From: an uncultured Chryseobacterium sp.
GTDB taxonomy: Bacteria; Bacteroidota; Bacteroidia; Flavobacteriales; Weeksellaceae
DNA: 64,000 nt
Direction of reading: 5' to 3'
Assembly (NCBI GenBank): GCA_913777465.1
Contig: CAJYRQ010000058.1
Span: 25,013 to 89,012, forward strand
Part shown: positions 1-8,652 of the stretch, in pieces
How positions within the stretch are numbered: the first letter of the stretch is position 1
How the letters are laid out: every line of letters starts with the position of its first letter
The notes under the pieces: generated by a model
What the model was told of the DNA's origin: nothing
Seen by the model: only the letters and a program-made list of their open reading frames with translations
Database searches by the model: none
Translations under genes and position numbers: made by a program

Positions 1-56
1 ATTTAAAACTTCCTTCACCATAATTCTTCCTAGAATGTAAGGCTCAGTTATTTTAA

Positions 57-242
57 CAGCGGCAGCAACCTGAAGTTGTTGAAGAAAGCAATTATTATCC
101 GTTCGGGGTGAAGCATGAAGGTTATAATGCCTTGGCCGGAAAACCGGCTTACAAATACGGCTATAACGGAAAAGAACTGCAAACTGAATCCGGGATGTAT
201 GATTACGGTGCAAGATTTTATATGCCGGATATTGGACGATGA
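57..242 (+). pseudogene. RHS core fragment without start, ending at in-frame TGA
   Basis: The reading frame carries the classic end of an RHS repeat-associated core: a YYPFG motif, a YNGKEL motif, then a YDYGARFY motif. It has no start codon and is closed upstream by stop codons at 21-23 and 54-56, so only the last 61 core residues are present. The frame ends at TGA 240-242, directly after the residues DIGR, where the family has Trp (DIGRW). One G-to-A change of TGG would explain it. The following codons continue the same frame into the toxin tip at 246. This looks like a displaced silent RHS tip cassette, not a working gene; the intact RHS shell would be elsewhere. Confidence 0.8.
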
Positions 243-245
243 GGA

Positions 246-1106
246 GTGATGGATACTATGTCCGAGAAATATAGAAGACACAGTCCACATAATTATGCAA
301 TTAATAACCCTATAAAATTTACTGATCCTGACGATAATGATCCATTATATGGTGAAGAAGCACAAGCAGCTTTCTCACGAATAAAAGATTGGTATCAAAA
401 TAATAAGACAGGAAATATAGAATGGAAGGATACTGATAAACAAATTAAGGGTTATACAAGTTTAGGCAGGAGTAATACAATTGGAGCCTCTGCAGATGGC
501 TATGATAGAATGTATCACTTACATGCCAATGGCTCTGCTACAGTAAAAACGGGAGATGATAAAACTGAACTTTTACATGCAGAAGGTGGTGAAACATTGA
601 GTATGGTTTCAGGCGGAACAATTACTACATCTGCTACCAGTGTAAGTGGCTTGGCTGCTCAGATTTCTTATAACCGAAAAATTTTGGGATTGGTTGGAAT
701 AACAGGAAGTATTGGTTATGTTGCAGATTCATATGGAGGGGTTTGGGGAGGAAAGTTTTATTACTCTTATGGCTATTCTATATCAAATAGCTCTGGTTTC
801 TCTGCTGATTTCATGACGATAAAAAATACAGACCCAGAAACATTGTTTAAAGTCAGTGACTTTAAAGGTTTTGGAAATAGTTTTACTGCGGGATTTGGAA
901 GTGGTTTTTCATGGGGAGGATCTTCCCCAGTTCAAGCTCATGATGGCGTGAATCTGCTAAGTAAACAAGAATGGGGAAGATATCCAGGAGGGTATTCTAC
1001 TTTTGGATTTTCGTATGGATTAACAAAAGAAAGACCGGCATTTGGCATTTCACTGTCAAGAACACAAACCAGATTTGTAAGCGATATACCTAAAGATTGG
1101 AGATAA
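246..1106 (+). CDS. RHS toxin C-terminal tip, orphan
   Basis: The first residues (SEKYRRHSPHNYAINNP, then KFTDPD) are the conserved junction after an RHS core, so this is the continuation of the fragment at 57-242 beyond its TGA. The only start available is a GTG at 246, which need not be used. After about residue 30 the protein becomes a variable, Gly/Ser/aromatic-rich tip of about 250 residues with no domain I can name. The usual TDPDG has become TDPDD. Codon use is A+T-rich compared with the GH43 gene that follows. The stop TAA overlaps the next start as TAATG, which couples it to a small membrane protein, probably its immunity partner. Full-length RHS proteins exceed 1000 residues, so this is a silent or degenerate cassette. 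Confidence 0.65.
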   Translation: MMDTMSEKYRRHSPHNYAINNPIKFTDPDDNDPLYGEEAQAAFSRIKDWYQNNKTGNIEWKDTDKQIKGYTSLGRSNTIGASADGYDRMYHLHANGSATVKTGDDKTELLHAEGGETLSMVSGGTITTSATSVSGLAAQISYNRKILGLVGITGSIGYVADSYGGVWGGKFYYSYGYSISNSSGFSADFMTIKNTDPETLFKVSDFKGFGNSFTAGFGSGFSWGGSSPVQAHDGVNLLSKQEWGRYPGGYSTFGFSYGLTKERPAFGISLSRTQTRFVSDIPKDWR

Positions 1107-1447
1107 TGAACAGAAATAGAATTTTAATAGTTGTAATACTTATTATTGCAATGATGTTTTTGTACGATCGTATATTTTCATTAAAAGATGGAGGTGGCTT
1201 TTTAGATGAAATGAGAGAAAAGGAAATCAAATCATTAATTACTAGAAAATACATAAACCACGATAATCACAATATACCATTTTTGATCTACGGAAATAAG
1301 GATAGCATAATTATCTATAGAGACTGGTGGGATAAGATTTTTGTTGGAGATTCAATAATAAAACCGAAGGGTTCTTTAGAAGTTATTATAAAAAGTTCCG
1401 ATAAAATTGAAAAATTTAACTATGAAGATAAATTTGGGTTAGAATAA
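1106..1447 (+). CDS. Small membrane-anchored protein, candidate RHS immunity
   Basis: A 113-residue protein with one N-terminal hydrophobic helix (about residues 5-22) and a basic, soluble C-terminal part. I chose ATG 1106, which overlaps the toxin-tip stop by one base (TAATG). A TTG nine bases upstream is in frame but less likely. No family is recognised. Position directly behind an RHS tip, translational coupling, small size and A+T richness are the usual signs of an immunity gene. A single inner-membrane anchor would suit protection against a membrane- or periplasm-acting toxin, but the toxin activity is unknown. Confidence 0.6.
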   Translation: MNRNRILIVVILIIAMMFLYDRIFSLKDGGGFLDEMREKEIKSLITRKYINHDNHNIPFLIYGNKDSIIIYRDWWDKIFVGDSIIKPKGSLEVIIKSSDKIEKFNYEDKFGLE

Positions 1448-1494
1448 AATGTAATGATTCCTTCAAACGATTATACTTATATCTTCAGAAAAAA

Positions 1495-1860
1495 ATGAAT
1501 ATAACAACCATGGCCGCCAAAACTTTCATCAAAGAAAATTCATTGGTAAGCACAAAGATAGACGAAATAAATCTCTATAAAGATGAGTTAGGAGAGTTAA
1601 AAATAAGTCTTCTCATCAGCGGCTTTTCCAGGAAAAGCGACTATTCAAAAATAAACCTATTGTTTAGCGATATTATCGAATTCAAATTTTATCATACTCA
1701 TAGTTATAATTTTTATACTATTGAAAATTTTAAATTGTTGCCTATTGATGATTGTATTTATTTAAGTTTCGACCCGGATAATTCTGACGACAAAAAGTCA
1801 GATAATGATTCTGATTTTATCTATGCTAAAAAGCTTGAATTATTTATTGTAAATGAGTGA
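1495..1860 (+). CDS. Small hypothetical protein, candidate immunity gene
   Basis: A 121-residue soluble acidic protein with no signal peptide or membrane segment. It starts at ATG 1495, 47 bases after the previous gene. The sequence alternates short hydrophobic strands with polar stretches and ends in an Asp/Ser-rich segment (DDKKSDNDSD). I cannot assign a family. Gene neighbourhood (second small A+T-rich gene behind an RHS tip) suggests an immunity protein, possibly left from an earlier tip, since RHS loci often collect orphan immunity genes. Confidence 0.55.
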   Translation: MNITTMAAKTFIKENSLVSTKIDEINLYKDELGELKISLLISGFSRKSDYSKINLLFSDIIEFKFYHTHSYNFYTIENFKLLPIDDCIYLSFDPDNSDDKKSDNDSDFIYAKKLELFIVNE

Positions 1861-1897
1861 TGTATTGCTTTGCTTTCCTATAAGAAAAAGTGTTATT

Positions 1898-2395
1898 ATG
1901 AAATATTTTGTTTATGCAATTGATCATACTTATACCGATGAGGTAAGCACCGATACTAAACTTTTAGGATTCTGTGACAGTATAGAGGGGGTTGAGAAAA
2001 TAAAAAAAGAAGCGTTAAAATTATCAGGATTTAAAAACTATCCGGAAGATTTTGTTGTCGTTAAATATCAGATGGATAAACTACATTGGAAGCATGGCTT
2101 TACTTCTGTAATAGGGGAAATCGGAAGAGATTATCTTACGGAAGGCGATATGATAGATGAAACGTGTTTATCTGTAAAAGAATTAGGTCTAGAATCGGTT
2201 TTCAGCGTGAGTCACAGCTACACGATCCATAGATATCTGGATGATGAAAGAATGATCGGTGTTTTTTCTTCGAAAGAAATGGCTGAACAGGCAGTAGAGG
2301 AATTGAAAACACAAGAGGGGTTTATTCTGCACCCTGATGATTTCGATATCAGTGAGCTGGACATTAATCATCTTCTTTGGAAATCCGGCTTTTAA
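1898..2395 (+). CDS. Duplicated-domain small protein, candidate immunity gene
   Basis: A 165-residue cytoplasmic protein made of two copies of one unit of about 60 residues. Copy one begins VYAIDHTYTDE and ends KLHWKHGF; copy two begins VFSVSHSYTIH and ends HLLWKSGF. Both contain a glycine-phenylalanine step, a helix rich in Glu/Lys and a YPEDF or HPDDF motif. I start it at ATG 1898, just before the first repeat. An upstream ATG at 1853, overlapping the preceding gene, would add 15 residues that do not belong to either repeat. No function is known from sequence. Its place at the end of the RHS-tip cluster suggests an immunity or regulatory role. Confidence 0.65.
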   Translation: MKYFVYAIDHTYTDEVSTDTKLLGFCDSIEGVEKIKKEALKLSGFKNYPEDFVVVKYQMDKLHWKHGFTSVIGEIGRDYLTEGDMIDETCLSVKELGLESVFSVSHSYTIHRYLDDERMIGVFSSKEMAEQAVEELKTQEGFILHPDDFDISELDINHLLWKSGF

Positions 2396-2473
2396 TTTTG
2401 TATAAATATTTAAATTGTCTTGATAGTTAAAGTCCTGTTAAAGCAAATATTTTAATCTTCTTTGTAATCTAAG

Positions 2474-2494
2474 TCCCTCGCTACCTGCGAGGGA
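2474..2494 (+). terminator. Hairpin after the RHS cassette
   Basis: An 8-bp perfect stem (TCCCTCGC with GCGAGGGA) around a 5-base loop, followed by a broken T-rich stretch. It probably ends transcription of the small-gene cluster. The T-run is weak, so efficiency is uncertain. Confidence 0.5.
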
Positions 2495-2583
2495 TTTACG
2501 TTTAAAAACCATCCCCATGAAATTTTAAATTCTATTTCCTCCACAACTTATTAGAATCCTAACACCCATTAAAAAAACTTACC

Positions 2584-2591
2584 TATTTTTG
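2584..2591 (+). promoter_or_regulatory. Bacteroidota -7 element (TATTTTTG)
   Basis: The octamer TATTTTTG matches the TAnnTTTG -7 consensus of Bacteroidota sigma-A promoters and lies 21 bases before the GH43 start codon. No good TTG -33 element is visible upstream, so this is a partial match. Confidence 0.5.
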
Positions 2592-2612
2592 TGAAATAAG
2601 AAACCATAGATT

Positions 2613-4370
2613 ATGCAGAAGTACTTCCTGATGTTCATGATGCTGTTCGGCGTGTTGGGTCTGAAAGCCCAGCAGAAGACGTTTTGTAACCCGATCAATA
2701 TCGATTACGGCTATACCCCGTTTGAAGTTTTTTCAAAGCAGGGAAAACACCGGGCAACGGCCGATCCGGTGATCGTTAATTTTAAGAACAAGCTCTTTCT
2801 TTTTTCGACGAATCAGGAAGGGTATTGGTACAGCGATGATATGCTCGACTGGAAATTCGTAAAAAGGAAATTCCTGAGAGACAACAAATACATTCATGAC
2901 CTTAATGCTCCGGCGGTTTGGGCGATGAAAGATACGCTGTACGTTTTCGGTTCTACCTGGGAACAGGATTTTCCCATCTGGAAAAGTACGAATCCCACCA
3001 AAGACGACTGGAAAATTGCGGTCGATACGCTGAAAGTGGGAGCGTGGGATCCGGCTTTCCATTACGATGAAGATAAGAACAAACTGTACCTGTACTGGGG
3101 ATCCAGCAATGAATGGCCTTTGCTGGGAACCGAAGTGAAAACAAAAACCCTGCAGTCAGAAGGATTTGTAAAACCTATTTTAAGATTAAAACCCGAAGAC
3201 CACGGCTGGGAACGGTTCGGGGAATACAACGACAACGTTTTCCTGCAGCCTTTCGTGGAAGGGGCGTGGATGACTAAGCATAACGGGAAATATTACATGC
3301 AGTACGGCGCACCGGCCACCGAATTCAGCGGATATTCCGACGGCGTCTACGTGAGCAACAAGCCGCTGGAGGGTTTTGAATACCAGCAGCATAATCCGTT
3401 TTCCTATAAACCGGGAGGTTTTGCCAGGGGGGCGGGACATGGAGCAACTTTTGAGGACAACTACAAAAACTGGTGGCATATTTCCACGATTTTCATTTCC
3501 ACGAAAAATAATTTCGAAAGAAGACTGGGCATCTGGCCGGCAGGATTCGATAAGGATGATGTAATGTACTGCAACACGGCCTACGGTGATTATCCGACGT
3601 ATCTTCCGCAATATGCACAAGGAAAAGACTTTTCAAAAGGGCTGTTCGCCGGCTGGATGCTGCTGAATTACAATAAACCGGTCCAGGTGTCTTCGACGCT
3701 CGGCGGGTATCATTCGAATTATGCGGTGGATGAAGACATTAAAACCTACTGGAGTGCCAGAACAGGCGATAAAGGAGAATGGTTCCAGACCGATCTGGGC
3801 GAAGTTTCCACCATCAATGCCCTTCAGATCAATTACGCAGACCAGGATGCCGAATTCATGGGGAAAACCTTAGGTAAGATGCACCAGTATAAAATCTACG
3901 GCTCCAACGACGGTAAAAAGTGGAGTGTGATTGTGGATAAGTCCAAAAATACCAAAGATGTCCCTCACGACTACGTAGAACTGGAAAAACCTGCCCGGGC
4001 CAGATTCCTGAAAATGGAAAATCTGAAAATGCCGACGGGAAAATTTGCCTTAAGCGGTTTCAGGGTATTCGGAAAAGGAGCGGGAGCCGTTCCGGGGAAA
4101 GTTCAGAACTTTGTGCCGCTGAGAGCGGATCCTAAGAAGTACGGCGAAAGAAGGAGCATCTGGATGAAATGGCAGCAGAATTCCGACGCTGACGGATACG
4201 TCATCTATTGGGGAAAATCACCTGAGAAGTTATACGGAAGCATTATGGTGTATGGTAAAAACGAATATTTCTTCACCGGAGCCGACCGTACCGATTCCTA
4301 TTATTTCCAGATTGAAGCCTTCAACGCCAACGGCGTTTCGGAAAAATCGGAAATTTTTAAATCAGAATAA
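2613..4370 (+). CDS. Secreted family 43 glycoside hydrolase with discoidin domain
   Basis: A 585-residue exported protein. Residues 1-19 form a signal peptide ending in LKAQ. Residues from about 45 to 330 fit a five-bladed GH43 propeller; the ADP motif near residue 50 is where the family places its catalytic base. Residues about 350-490 look like an F5/8 type C (discoidin, CBM32-like) carbohydrate-binding domain, with typical segments such as DEDIKTYWSAR, EWFQTDLG and YKIYGSNDGKKW. The last 90 residues resemble a fibronectin type III module. The enzyme probably cleaves arabinose-, xylose- or galactose-containing glycans outside the inner membrane; the substrate cannot be read from sequence. 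It stands alone, with its own promoter, between a hairpin and a convergent esterase gene. Confidence 0.85.
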   Translation: MQKYFLMFMMLFGVLGLKAQQKTFCNPINIDYGYTPFEVFSKQGKHRATADPVIVNFKNKLFLFSTNQEGYWYSDDMLDWKFVKRKFLRDNKYIHDLNAPAVWAMKDTLYVFGSTWEQDFPIWKSTNPTKDDWKIAVDTLKVGAWDPAFHYDEDKNKLYLYWGSSNEWPLLGTEVKTKTLQSEGFVKPILRLKPEDHGWERFGEYNDNVFLQPFVEGAWMTKHNGKYYMQYGAPATEFSGYSDGVYVSNKPLEGFEYQQHNPFSYKPGGFARGAGHGATFEDNYKNWWHISTIFISTKNNFERRLGIWPAGFDKDDVMYCNTAYGDYPTYLPQYAQGKDFSKGLFAGWMLLNYNKPVQVSSTLGGYHSNYAVDEDIKTYWSARTGDKGEWFQTDLGEVSTINALQINYADQDAEFMGKTLGKMHQYKIYGSNDGKKWSVIVDKSKNTKDVPHDYVELEKPARARFLKMENLKMPTGKFALSGFRVFGKGAGAVPGKVQNFVPLRADPKKYGERRSIWMKWQQNSDADGYVIYWGKSPEKLYGSIMVYGKNEYFFTGADRTDSYYFQIEAFNANGVSEKSEIFKSE

Positions 4371-4508
4371 AAAGAAGATATTCTCATTAATCAGAATCCG
4401 TGATGAAGACTCTGTGAGCTTTGTTAAGTTTACGCCTCTGTGAGACTTGAAAAACGAGTAGGCATTTAAAAGAAACTTTGTGCGCTCTGTGTTAAAAAAA
4501 TAAAATTA

Positions 4509-4535
4509 AAACGCTTTGAAATTTTCAGAGCGTTT
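4509..4535 (-). terminator. Terminator of the esterase gene
   Basis: A long hairpin (arms around 4509-4521 and 4522-4535, one G-U pair) that overlaps the stop codon of the minus-strand esterase gene. It could also slow readthrough from the convergent GH43 gene. Confidence 0.6.
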
Positions 4536-5385
4536 ATTTTTTATCCACCGCTTTCAGAAAATTTTCAATCTTCCTCACTAAAAACAATGCATGAGGAGGC
4601 CGCTCCCATTCCACATGATTTCCGTTGAATTCATACGACTCATGATATATCTTGTTGCGTGCCAAAACCGAATCCAGGATCCTCTTTTGGGAAACCGGGA
4701 CCACATGATCGGCGGTTCCGTAATAAGAAAGTGTGGGTGCTGAAGTTGGCCGAATCCAATGGACCGGGCTTCCGAAATCCATCAATGAAAGACCATCTTT
4801 AATAATTTTCGGATCGATGAGGTGGTTTTCAACAAAAGCATAATCGTCGTAATTTTTAAACCCCGGGTCGTTCAGGTCTGCAGGACCCACAATATTTACC
4901 ACCGCCTTTACTTTGTTTTCCCGGTCATCGCGATAGGCATAGAACATCGAAAGGTGACCGCCGGCACTGTTGCCCAGAAGAATATATTCCGGTTTGGTAT
5001 TTAATTTCTTTTCAACAAAATGCATGGCCGATTTTATATCATCGGTCTGGCCGGGAAGCGCGAAACGGGTCGTTGAAGCCAGCCGGTATTCCAGATTGAC
5101 GAAAGCCATACCGGGAAATTTCTTCATCAGGTCGAAGGTAAAGCTGGTAAGCTGCGATTTTCTTCCGCCACGCCATCCTCCCCCGTGAATGATAATGAAA
5201 ACATTCTTTATATCCTTGTTCTTTTCCGGAATGTAGAGATCCATTTTCTGCTCAGCATCCCTGCCGTAAGCAATATTCCGTTCCGCTCTGAACGAAATAT
5301 TGTTGCCCAGATCAATGGTTTTCTGCCGGCAGCCTGAAAGCATAAGAACCATAACGCTTAAAAAAAACAACAGCCGCTTTTTCAT
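4534..5385 (-). CDS. Lipoprotein alpha/beta-hydrolase (esterase)
   Basis: A 283-residue alpha/beta-hydrolase of the carboxylesterase type. Residues 1-19 form a lipoprotein signal with lipobox LSGC, so the mature enzyme is probably lipid-anchored. The oxyanion motif HGGGW spans 67-71, the nucleophile elbow GNSAGG gives Ser140, and the likely remaining triad members are Asp226 (GTADH) and His257. The fold and motifs match esterases that remove acyl groups from polysaccharides or small esters; substrate is unknown. Being convergent with a GH43 gene makes a glycan deacetylase or feruloyl-esterase-like role possible, but this is only inference. Confidence 0.8.
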   Translation of the reverse strand: MKKRLLFFLSVMVLMLSGCRQKTIDLGNNISFRAERNIAYGRDAEQKMDLYIPEKNKDIKNVFIIIHGGGWRGGRKSQLTSFTFDLMKKFPGMAFVNLEYRLASTTRFALPGQTDDIKSAMHFVEKKLNTKPEYILLGNSAGGHLSMFYAYRDDRENKVKAVVNIVGPADLNDPGFKNYDDYAFVENHLIDPKIIKDGLSLMDFGSPVHWIRPTSAPTLSYYGTADHVVPVSQKRILDSVLARNKIYHESYEFNGNHVEWERPPHALFLVRKIENFLKAVDKK

Positions 5386-5421
5386 CAGGTTTATTTTGAA
5401 TTAATAATCTAAAAATAAAAA

Positions 5422-5445
5422 AACTCGCCGGGTTTCCGGCGAGTT
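5422..5445 (-). terminator. Strong terminator of the outer-membrane receptor gene
   Basis: A perfect 10-bp GC-rich stem (AACTCGCCGG with CCGGCGAGTT) around a 4-base loop, followed on the minus strand by a long T-run. It lies directly after the stop of the receptor gene. Confidence 0.85.
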
Positions 5446-5484
5446 ACCACAAAAATAATATATAAATATGAAGAAATGACTGGC

Positions 5485-7770
5485 TTATCGGGTTCTGTTT
5501 TTAATAGCATCCGAAGCACTTTCAATCTCCCGTACTTTCTTTACCTTTTTATTTCCAAAATTGTAGGTAAGGCTTACCGTAATATTTCTCCTGTACATGT
5601 CGTTTTTAATGTAATTGTAGTTTCCGTTGCTCTGGTAATCCTCAATTTCAACCACATTGGTTCTCAGAACATCATTTACATTCACGGCAAAAGTCCAGTC
5701 GTTCCAGTTTTTCTTGATGCTCAGGTCCAGGCTCATTAAGTTCTTCAGAACACCCAGCTCGATCTGCTGCTTGTCTACGTAGAAGAAGTTGACACCCAAA
5801 AACCAGGTTTTATTTTTATCAAGACGCAGGGTATTGTTGCTGTTGATAACCAGGCTGGTGGATTTTCTGTTGTTGATATACGTATCGAAAACCTGTCCTG
5901 TCGTAGGATCCGTATTTAAAGTTCCGTTGTTGATATTATGCTGAACCCCTGCATTGAAATTCAGCGTCAGATATTGTTTGAAAAGCGATTTCTGAATCCC
6001 AAGCATCGCCGACATTTCCTGCTTATCCCCGAAATTAGTACGGATATAGGCCAGTCTGACTCTTTCCATGCCATTATTATCTACATACTTTTTTTGTAAA
6101 GGTACCTGGGTGATCTGGTCTTTTTCATACGTATGGTTCAGGATCAGGAAGTAAGAATTCTTGTACATATAGGTCAGCTCCTGGTTATAGTTTGAAGAGG
6201 CCTTTACAAACGGGTTGTTCTGCGTATAATTGTCTTCGGTGATGATATTCCTCACCGGATTCAGTTCCCAGAAGCTTGGTCTCCCCATCCTGCTGGAAAA
6301 TGAATAGGAAATATTATTTTTATCGTTGATGGTATAGTTAAAGCTTACATAGGGCAGGAAATTGTTATAATTTCTTTCAATCCTTTGGTGTTGCTGTTCG
6401 GGGATCGTATTTGTCGGGCTGTCTGCTGTTCCGAGGCTATTGGTGATTTCATACCGTGCGCCTACCTTTCCGGAGAATTTATCAGAAAACTTCTTTTCAA
6501 AAGTCACATAAACTCCATAGATATTTTCATCGTAGATAAAATGGTTAAAATCCGGGTTGGTCGTAATACCTGTCAGATTACCGGTGGTAAGGTCGTAATC
6601 GTAAGCAGAATTATAGTTTTTGGTGTCATTATCCGTTTTGGTTTTATTAAAATTACCTCCGGCAGAAAAGGTAAAGTCATTTTTAAACTTTTGAATATAG
6701 TCTACCGTTCCTGAAAAATTGTTTACCACTTGCGGAATGTTCTGGATGATTTTTCTTCCTGTTCTTGAAAAGCCTGAGGTGCTGCCTTTCACATCAGAAA
6801 TCATGGTGTTGTTGTCGGAATACTGAAATCTTTTGTAAATAAGATAAGCCGCATTGGCGTTGAATTTACTTCCCAGGGAATCAAGTTTTATTTCATAGTT
6901 CAAATTTACCGAATTGTTATAGTTTCTTGCATCCTCCTTATTTTTAGTTTTCGTATAACTTGTTTCGAGAATCCCTTTGTCATTCGGCATGGTTAAGGTG
7001 TTCAGTAAATCGATGGTGGAATTGTAACTTTTATTTGCCCAGGAATTCCAGGAAAGGGCAAGATTGCTTTTTTCATTCAGCTGGTAATCAATATTCAGGT
7101 AACCTCCGAGGTTTTTGTTAGGATCATCGATATTTCCCACCGATTCATTCCGTATTTGGCCGATACCATTTTTCAATACATACGACTGCGGATTGATATT
7201 TTCACCTCCGCTCAGATTCGCGGTAATTCCAAGTTTATCTTTCCGGTAATTTACGGAGAAGCTGGCGTTGCTGGCGTTATATTTATTTTGGGTATTAGAC
7301 ATTCTCATGTTTCCGCTGGTTCCGTTGCTCATTTTTTTCTTCAGTACGATGTTGATGATCCCGTCTGAAGATTCTACCTGATACTCGCTTCCCGGAACCG
7401 TAATCACTTCTATTTTCTGGATGTTCTCAGCCGGCGTATTTTTCAGGAACTGGGTAAGGGATTCCGCATCCATATTGCTTTTTCTGCCGTTGATGTAAAT
7501 CAGCACATTGTTCTTTCCTACAATTTTAAAAGTCTTGTCATCAGTGGTCGACAGCAGGGGCGTCTGCTTAAGAAGATCGAAGGTCGTATTGCCTTTCGCT
7601 ACGGGAGAAGATGCTACATCATAAACAAAACGGTCGCTCTGCTTTTTAAAAACCTGTTTTGTAAGCGTTACTGCTTCTATACTTTTTGTTTTTACGGTAT
7701 CCTGCTTCTTTTCCTGGGCAAAAGTGAATCCACTGAAGAATATGGCGGCAATAAGAATTTGAGTTTTCAT
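5485..7770 (-). CDS. TonB-dependent-receptor-like outer-membrane barrel protein
   Basis: A 761-residue outer-membrane protein. The start is ATG at 7770, giving the signal peptide MKTQILIAAIFFSGFTFAQ; the in-frame codons upstream lie over the promoter and must be untranslated. Residues about 55-145 are a plug domain (LLKQTPLL, YINGRKS, IEVITVPGSEYQ, GIINIVLKKK). The remainder is a beta-barrel with many Asn/Tyr/Ser-rich strands, like the outer-membrane beta-barrel family related to TonB receptors. It lacks the N-terminal carboxypeptidase-like domain of SusC proteins and has no SusD partner next door, so it is not a polysaccharide-utilisation pair. The ligand is unknown. It is a single-gene unit with a good promoter and terminator. 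Confidence 0.85.
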   Translation of the reverse strand: MKTQILIAAIFFSGFTFAQEKKQDTVKTKSIEAVTLTKQVFKKQSDRFVYDVASSPVAKGNTTFDLLKQTPLLSTTDDKTFKIVGKNNVLIYINGRKSNMDAESLTQFLKNTPAENIQKIEVITVPGSEYQVESSDGIINIVLKKKMSNGTSGNMRMSNTQNKYNASNASFSVNYRKDKLGITANLSGGENINPQSYVLKNGIGQIRNESVGNIDDPNKNLGGYLNIDYQLNEKSNLALSWNSWANKSYNSTIDLLNTLTMPNDKGILETSYTKTKNKEDARNYNNSVNLNYEIKLDSLGSKFNANAAYLIYKRFQYSDNNTMISDVKGSTSGFSRTGRKIIQNIPQVVNNFSGTVDYIQKFKNDFTFSAGGNFNKTKTDNDTKNYNSAYDYDLTTGNLTGITTNPDFNHFIYDENIYGVYVTFEKKFSDKFSGKVGARYEITNSLGTADSPTNTIPEQQHQRIERNYNNFLPYVSFNYTINDKNNISYSFSSRMGRPSFWELNPVRNIITEDNYTQNNPFVKASSNYNQELTYMYKNSYFLILNHTYEKDQITQVPLQKKYVDNNGMERVRLAYIRTNFGDKQEMSAMLGIQKSLFKQYLTLNFNAGVQHNINNGTLNTDPTTGQVFDTYINNRKSTSLVINSNNTLRLDKNKTWFLGVNFFYVDKQQIELGVLKNLMSLDLSIKKNWNDWTFAVNVNDVLRTNVVEIEDYQSNGNYNYIKNDMYRRNITVSLTYNFGNKKVKKVREIESASDAIKNRTR

Positions 7771-7823
7771 GATTTTTATCTTTAGAGATTTTAATAGCTT
7801 GTATTTATTATTATTTAACATTG

Positions 7824-7855
7824 CAAAGATATATAATAAATTTAGTATCATGCAA
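7824..7855 (-). promoter_or_regulatory. Promoter of the outer-membrane receptor gene
   Basis: On the minus strand a TTG (7855-7853) is followed after 21 bases by TATCTTTG (7831-7824), a full match to the Bacteroidota TAnnTTTG -7 box. The predicted transcript start lies about 45 bases before ATG 7770, which supports that start codon over those further upstream. Confidence 0.75.
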
Positions 7856-7860
7856 TACAA

Positions 7861-8236
7861 AGTACTTAAAATGTTTTTAATTTAAATTTAATTAATTGAT
7901 TTTAAGTGATTAAAATTTTTGGCTAAATTTTTACTTCATTAGCTTTATTACTGATTAAGACAATTATTAACATCATTCTGTTACATGACGGAATGAAATT
8001 TCAGAAATAAATAATGAGTTTTACAGATAATTTCAGGAGATCATAATAAGAAATTGATCTTACAAGAAGCAGGCTGTTGAATCTTTATGCGTCTGCATAA
8101 AAATTAATAAAAGCTTTTACCCCTGTAAATAAAACTAATTCACTTATTTTAAATCAGTTAATTTGATCATAAGAGGATTAATGGTTCGGGACGGAGAACA
8201 GACCTCCATTGGATATTTACATCATTAGCTGTAATA
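7861..8236. other. A+T-rich spacer with no gene seen
   Basis: About 375 bases of A+T-rich sequence upstream of the receptor promoter. I see no coding sequence with plausible codon use and no clear RNA structure. The following kilobase is occupied by repeats. Confidence 0.5.
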
Positions 8237-8561
8237 TAACGTGAATTCGATAGTATTTATCTTATTTTCAATAATTTAAACCCGCGGAATAAATTACTCA
8301 GCCCTGAATGGGCGTAATCATTAAATAAATGGTGTCGTACAGATGAGCCTGCGGGATTTCATTATTCCCTCTTCATCTCAATAAATAGGTTTCGTCCCTT
8401 CAGGGCTCGTTGCTGTCGGGTGCTTTCTTAAACCCCGGGTTTCACCCGGGGCTATGATCATGATGCCCCTACGGGGCGGATTCAACTGCTGTTCTTTTTG
8501 TTATATTTCATGTGAAAGCTTTCAAAAATATTAATCTGAGCTCTTCTCCGAATTCACGTTA
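8237..8561. repeat. Element bounded by a 13-bp perfect inverted repeat
   Basis: TAACGTGAATTCG at 8237-8249 is repeated exactly in reverse complement at 8549-8561. The 325-bp interior carries several REP-like palindromes and no coding sequence. The inner terminus CGAATTCACGTTAA recurs in other spacers of this window. It may be a small non-autonomous mobile element, or two separate repeats that face each other. No target-site duplication was clear. Confidence 0.55.
8392..8478. repeat. REP-like palindromes
   Basis: The stretch contains CCCTTCAGGG (near 8397), then CCCCGGGTTTCACCCGGGG (about 8434-8452), then GCCCCTACGGGGC (about 8465-8477). Alternating GC-rich palindromes of this style are common repetitive extragenic elements in Bacteroidota and are often linked to RAYT (Y1) transposases. 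None is encoded in this window. Confidence 0.6.
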
Positions 8562-8652
8562 ATTTAAGGCTTTTATTCAGGATTAGATAAGAACTTCCTC
8601 TTATATATTGACAAAATGTTTAGTTTGATTATCAAGACTTATGAACCTATTT

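Noticed and set aside
3186-3620. Minus-strand frame inside the GH43 gene
   Set aside because: Shadow of a conserved gene; no domain or plausible start context.
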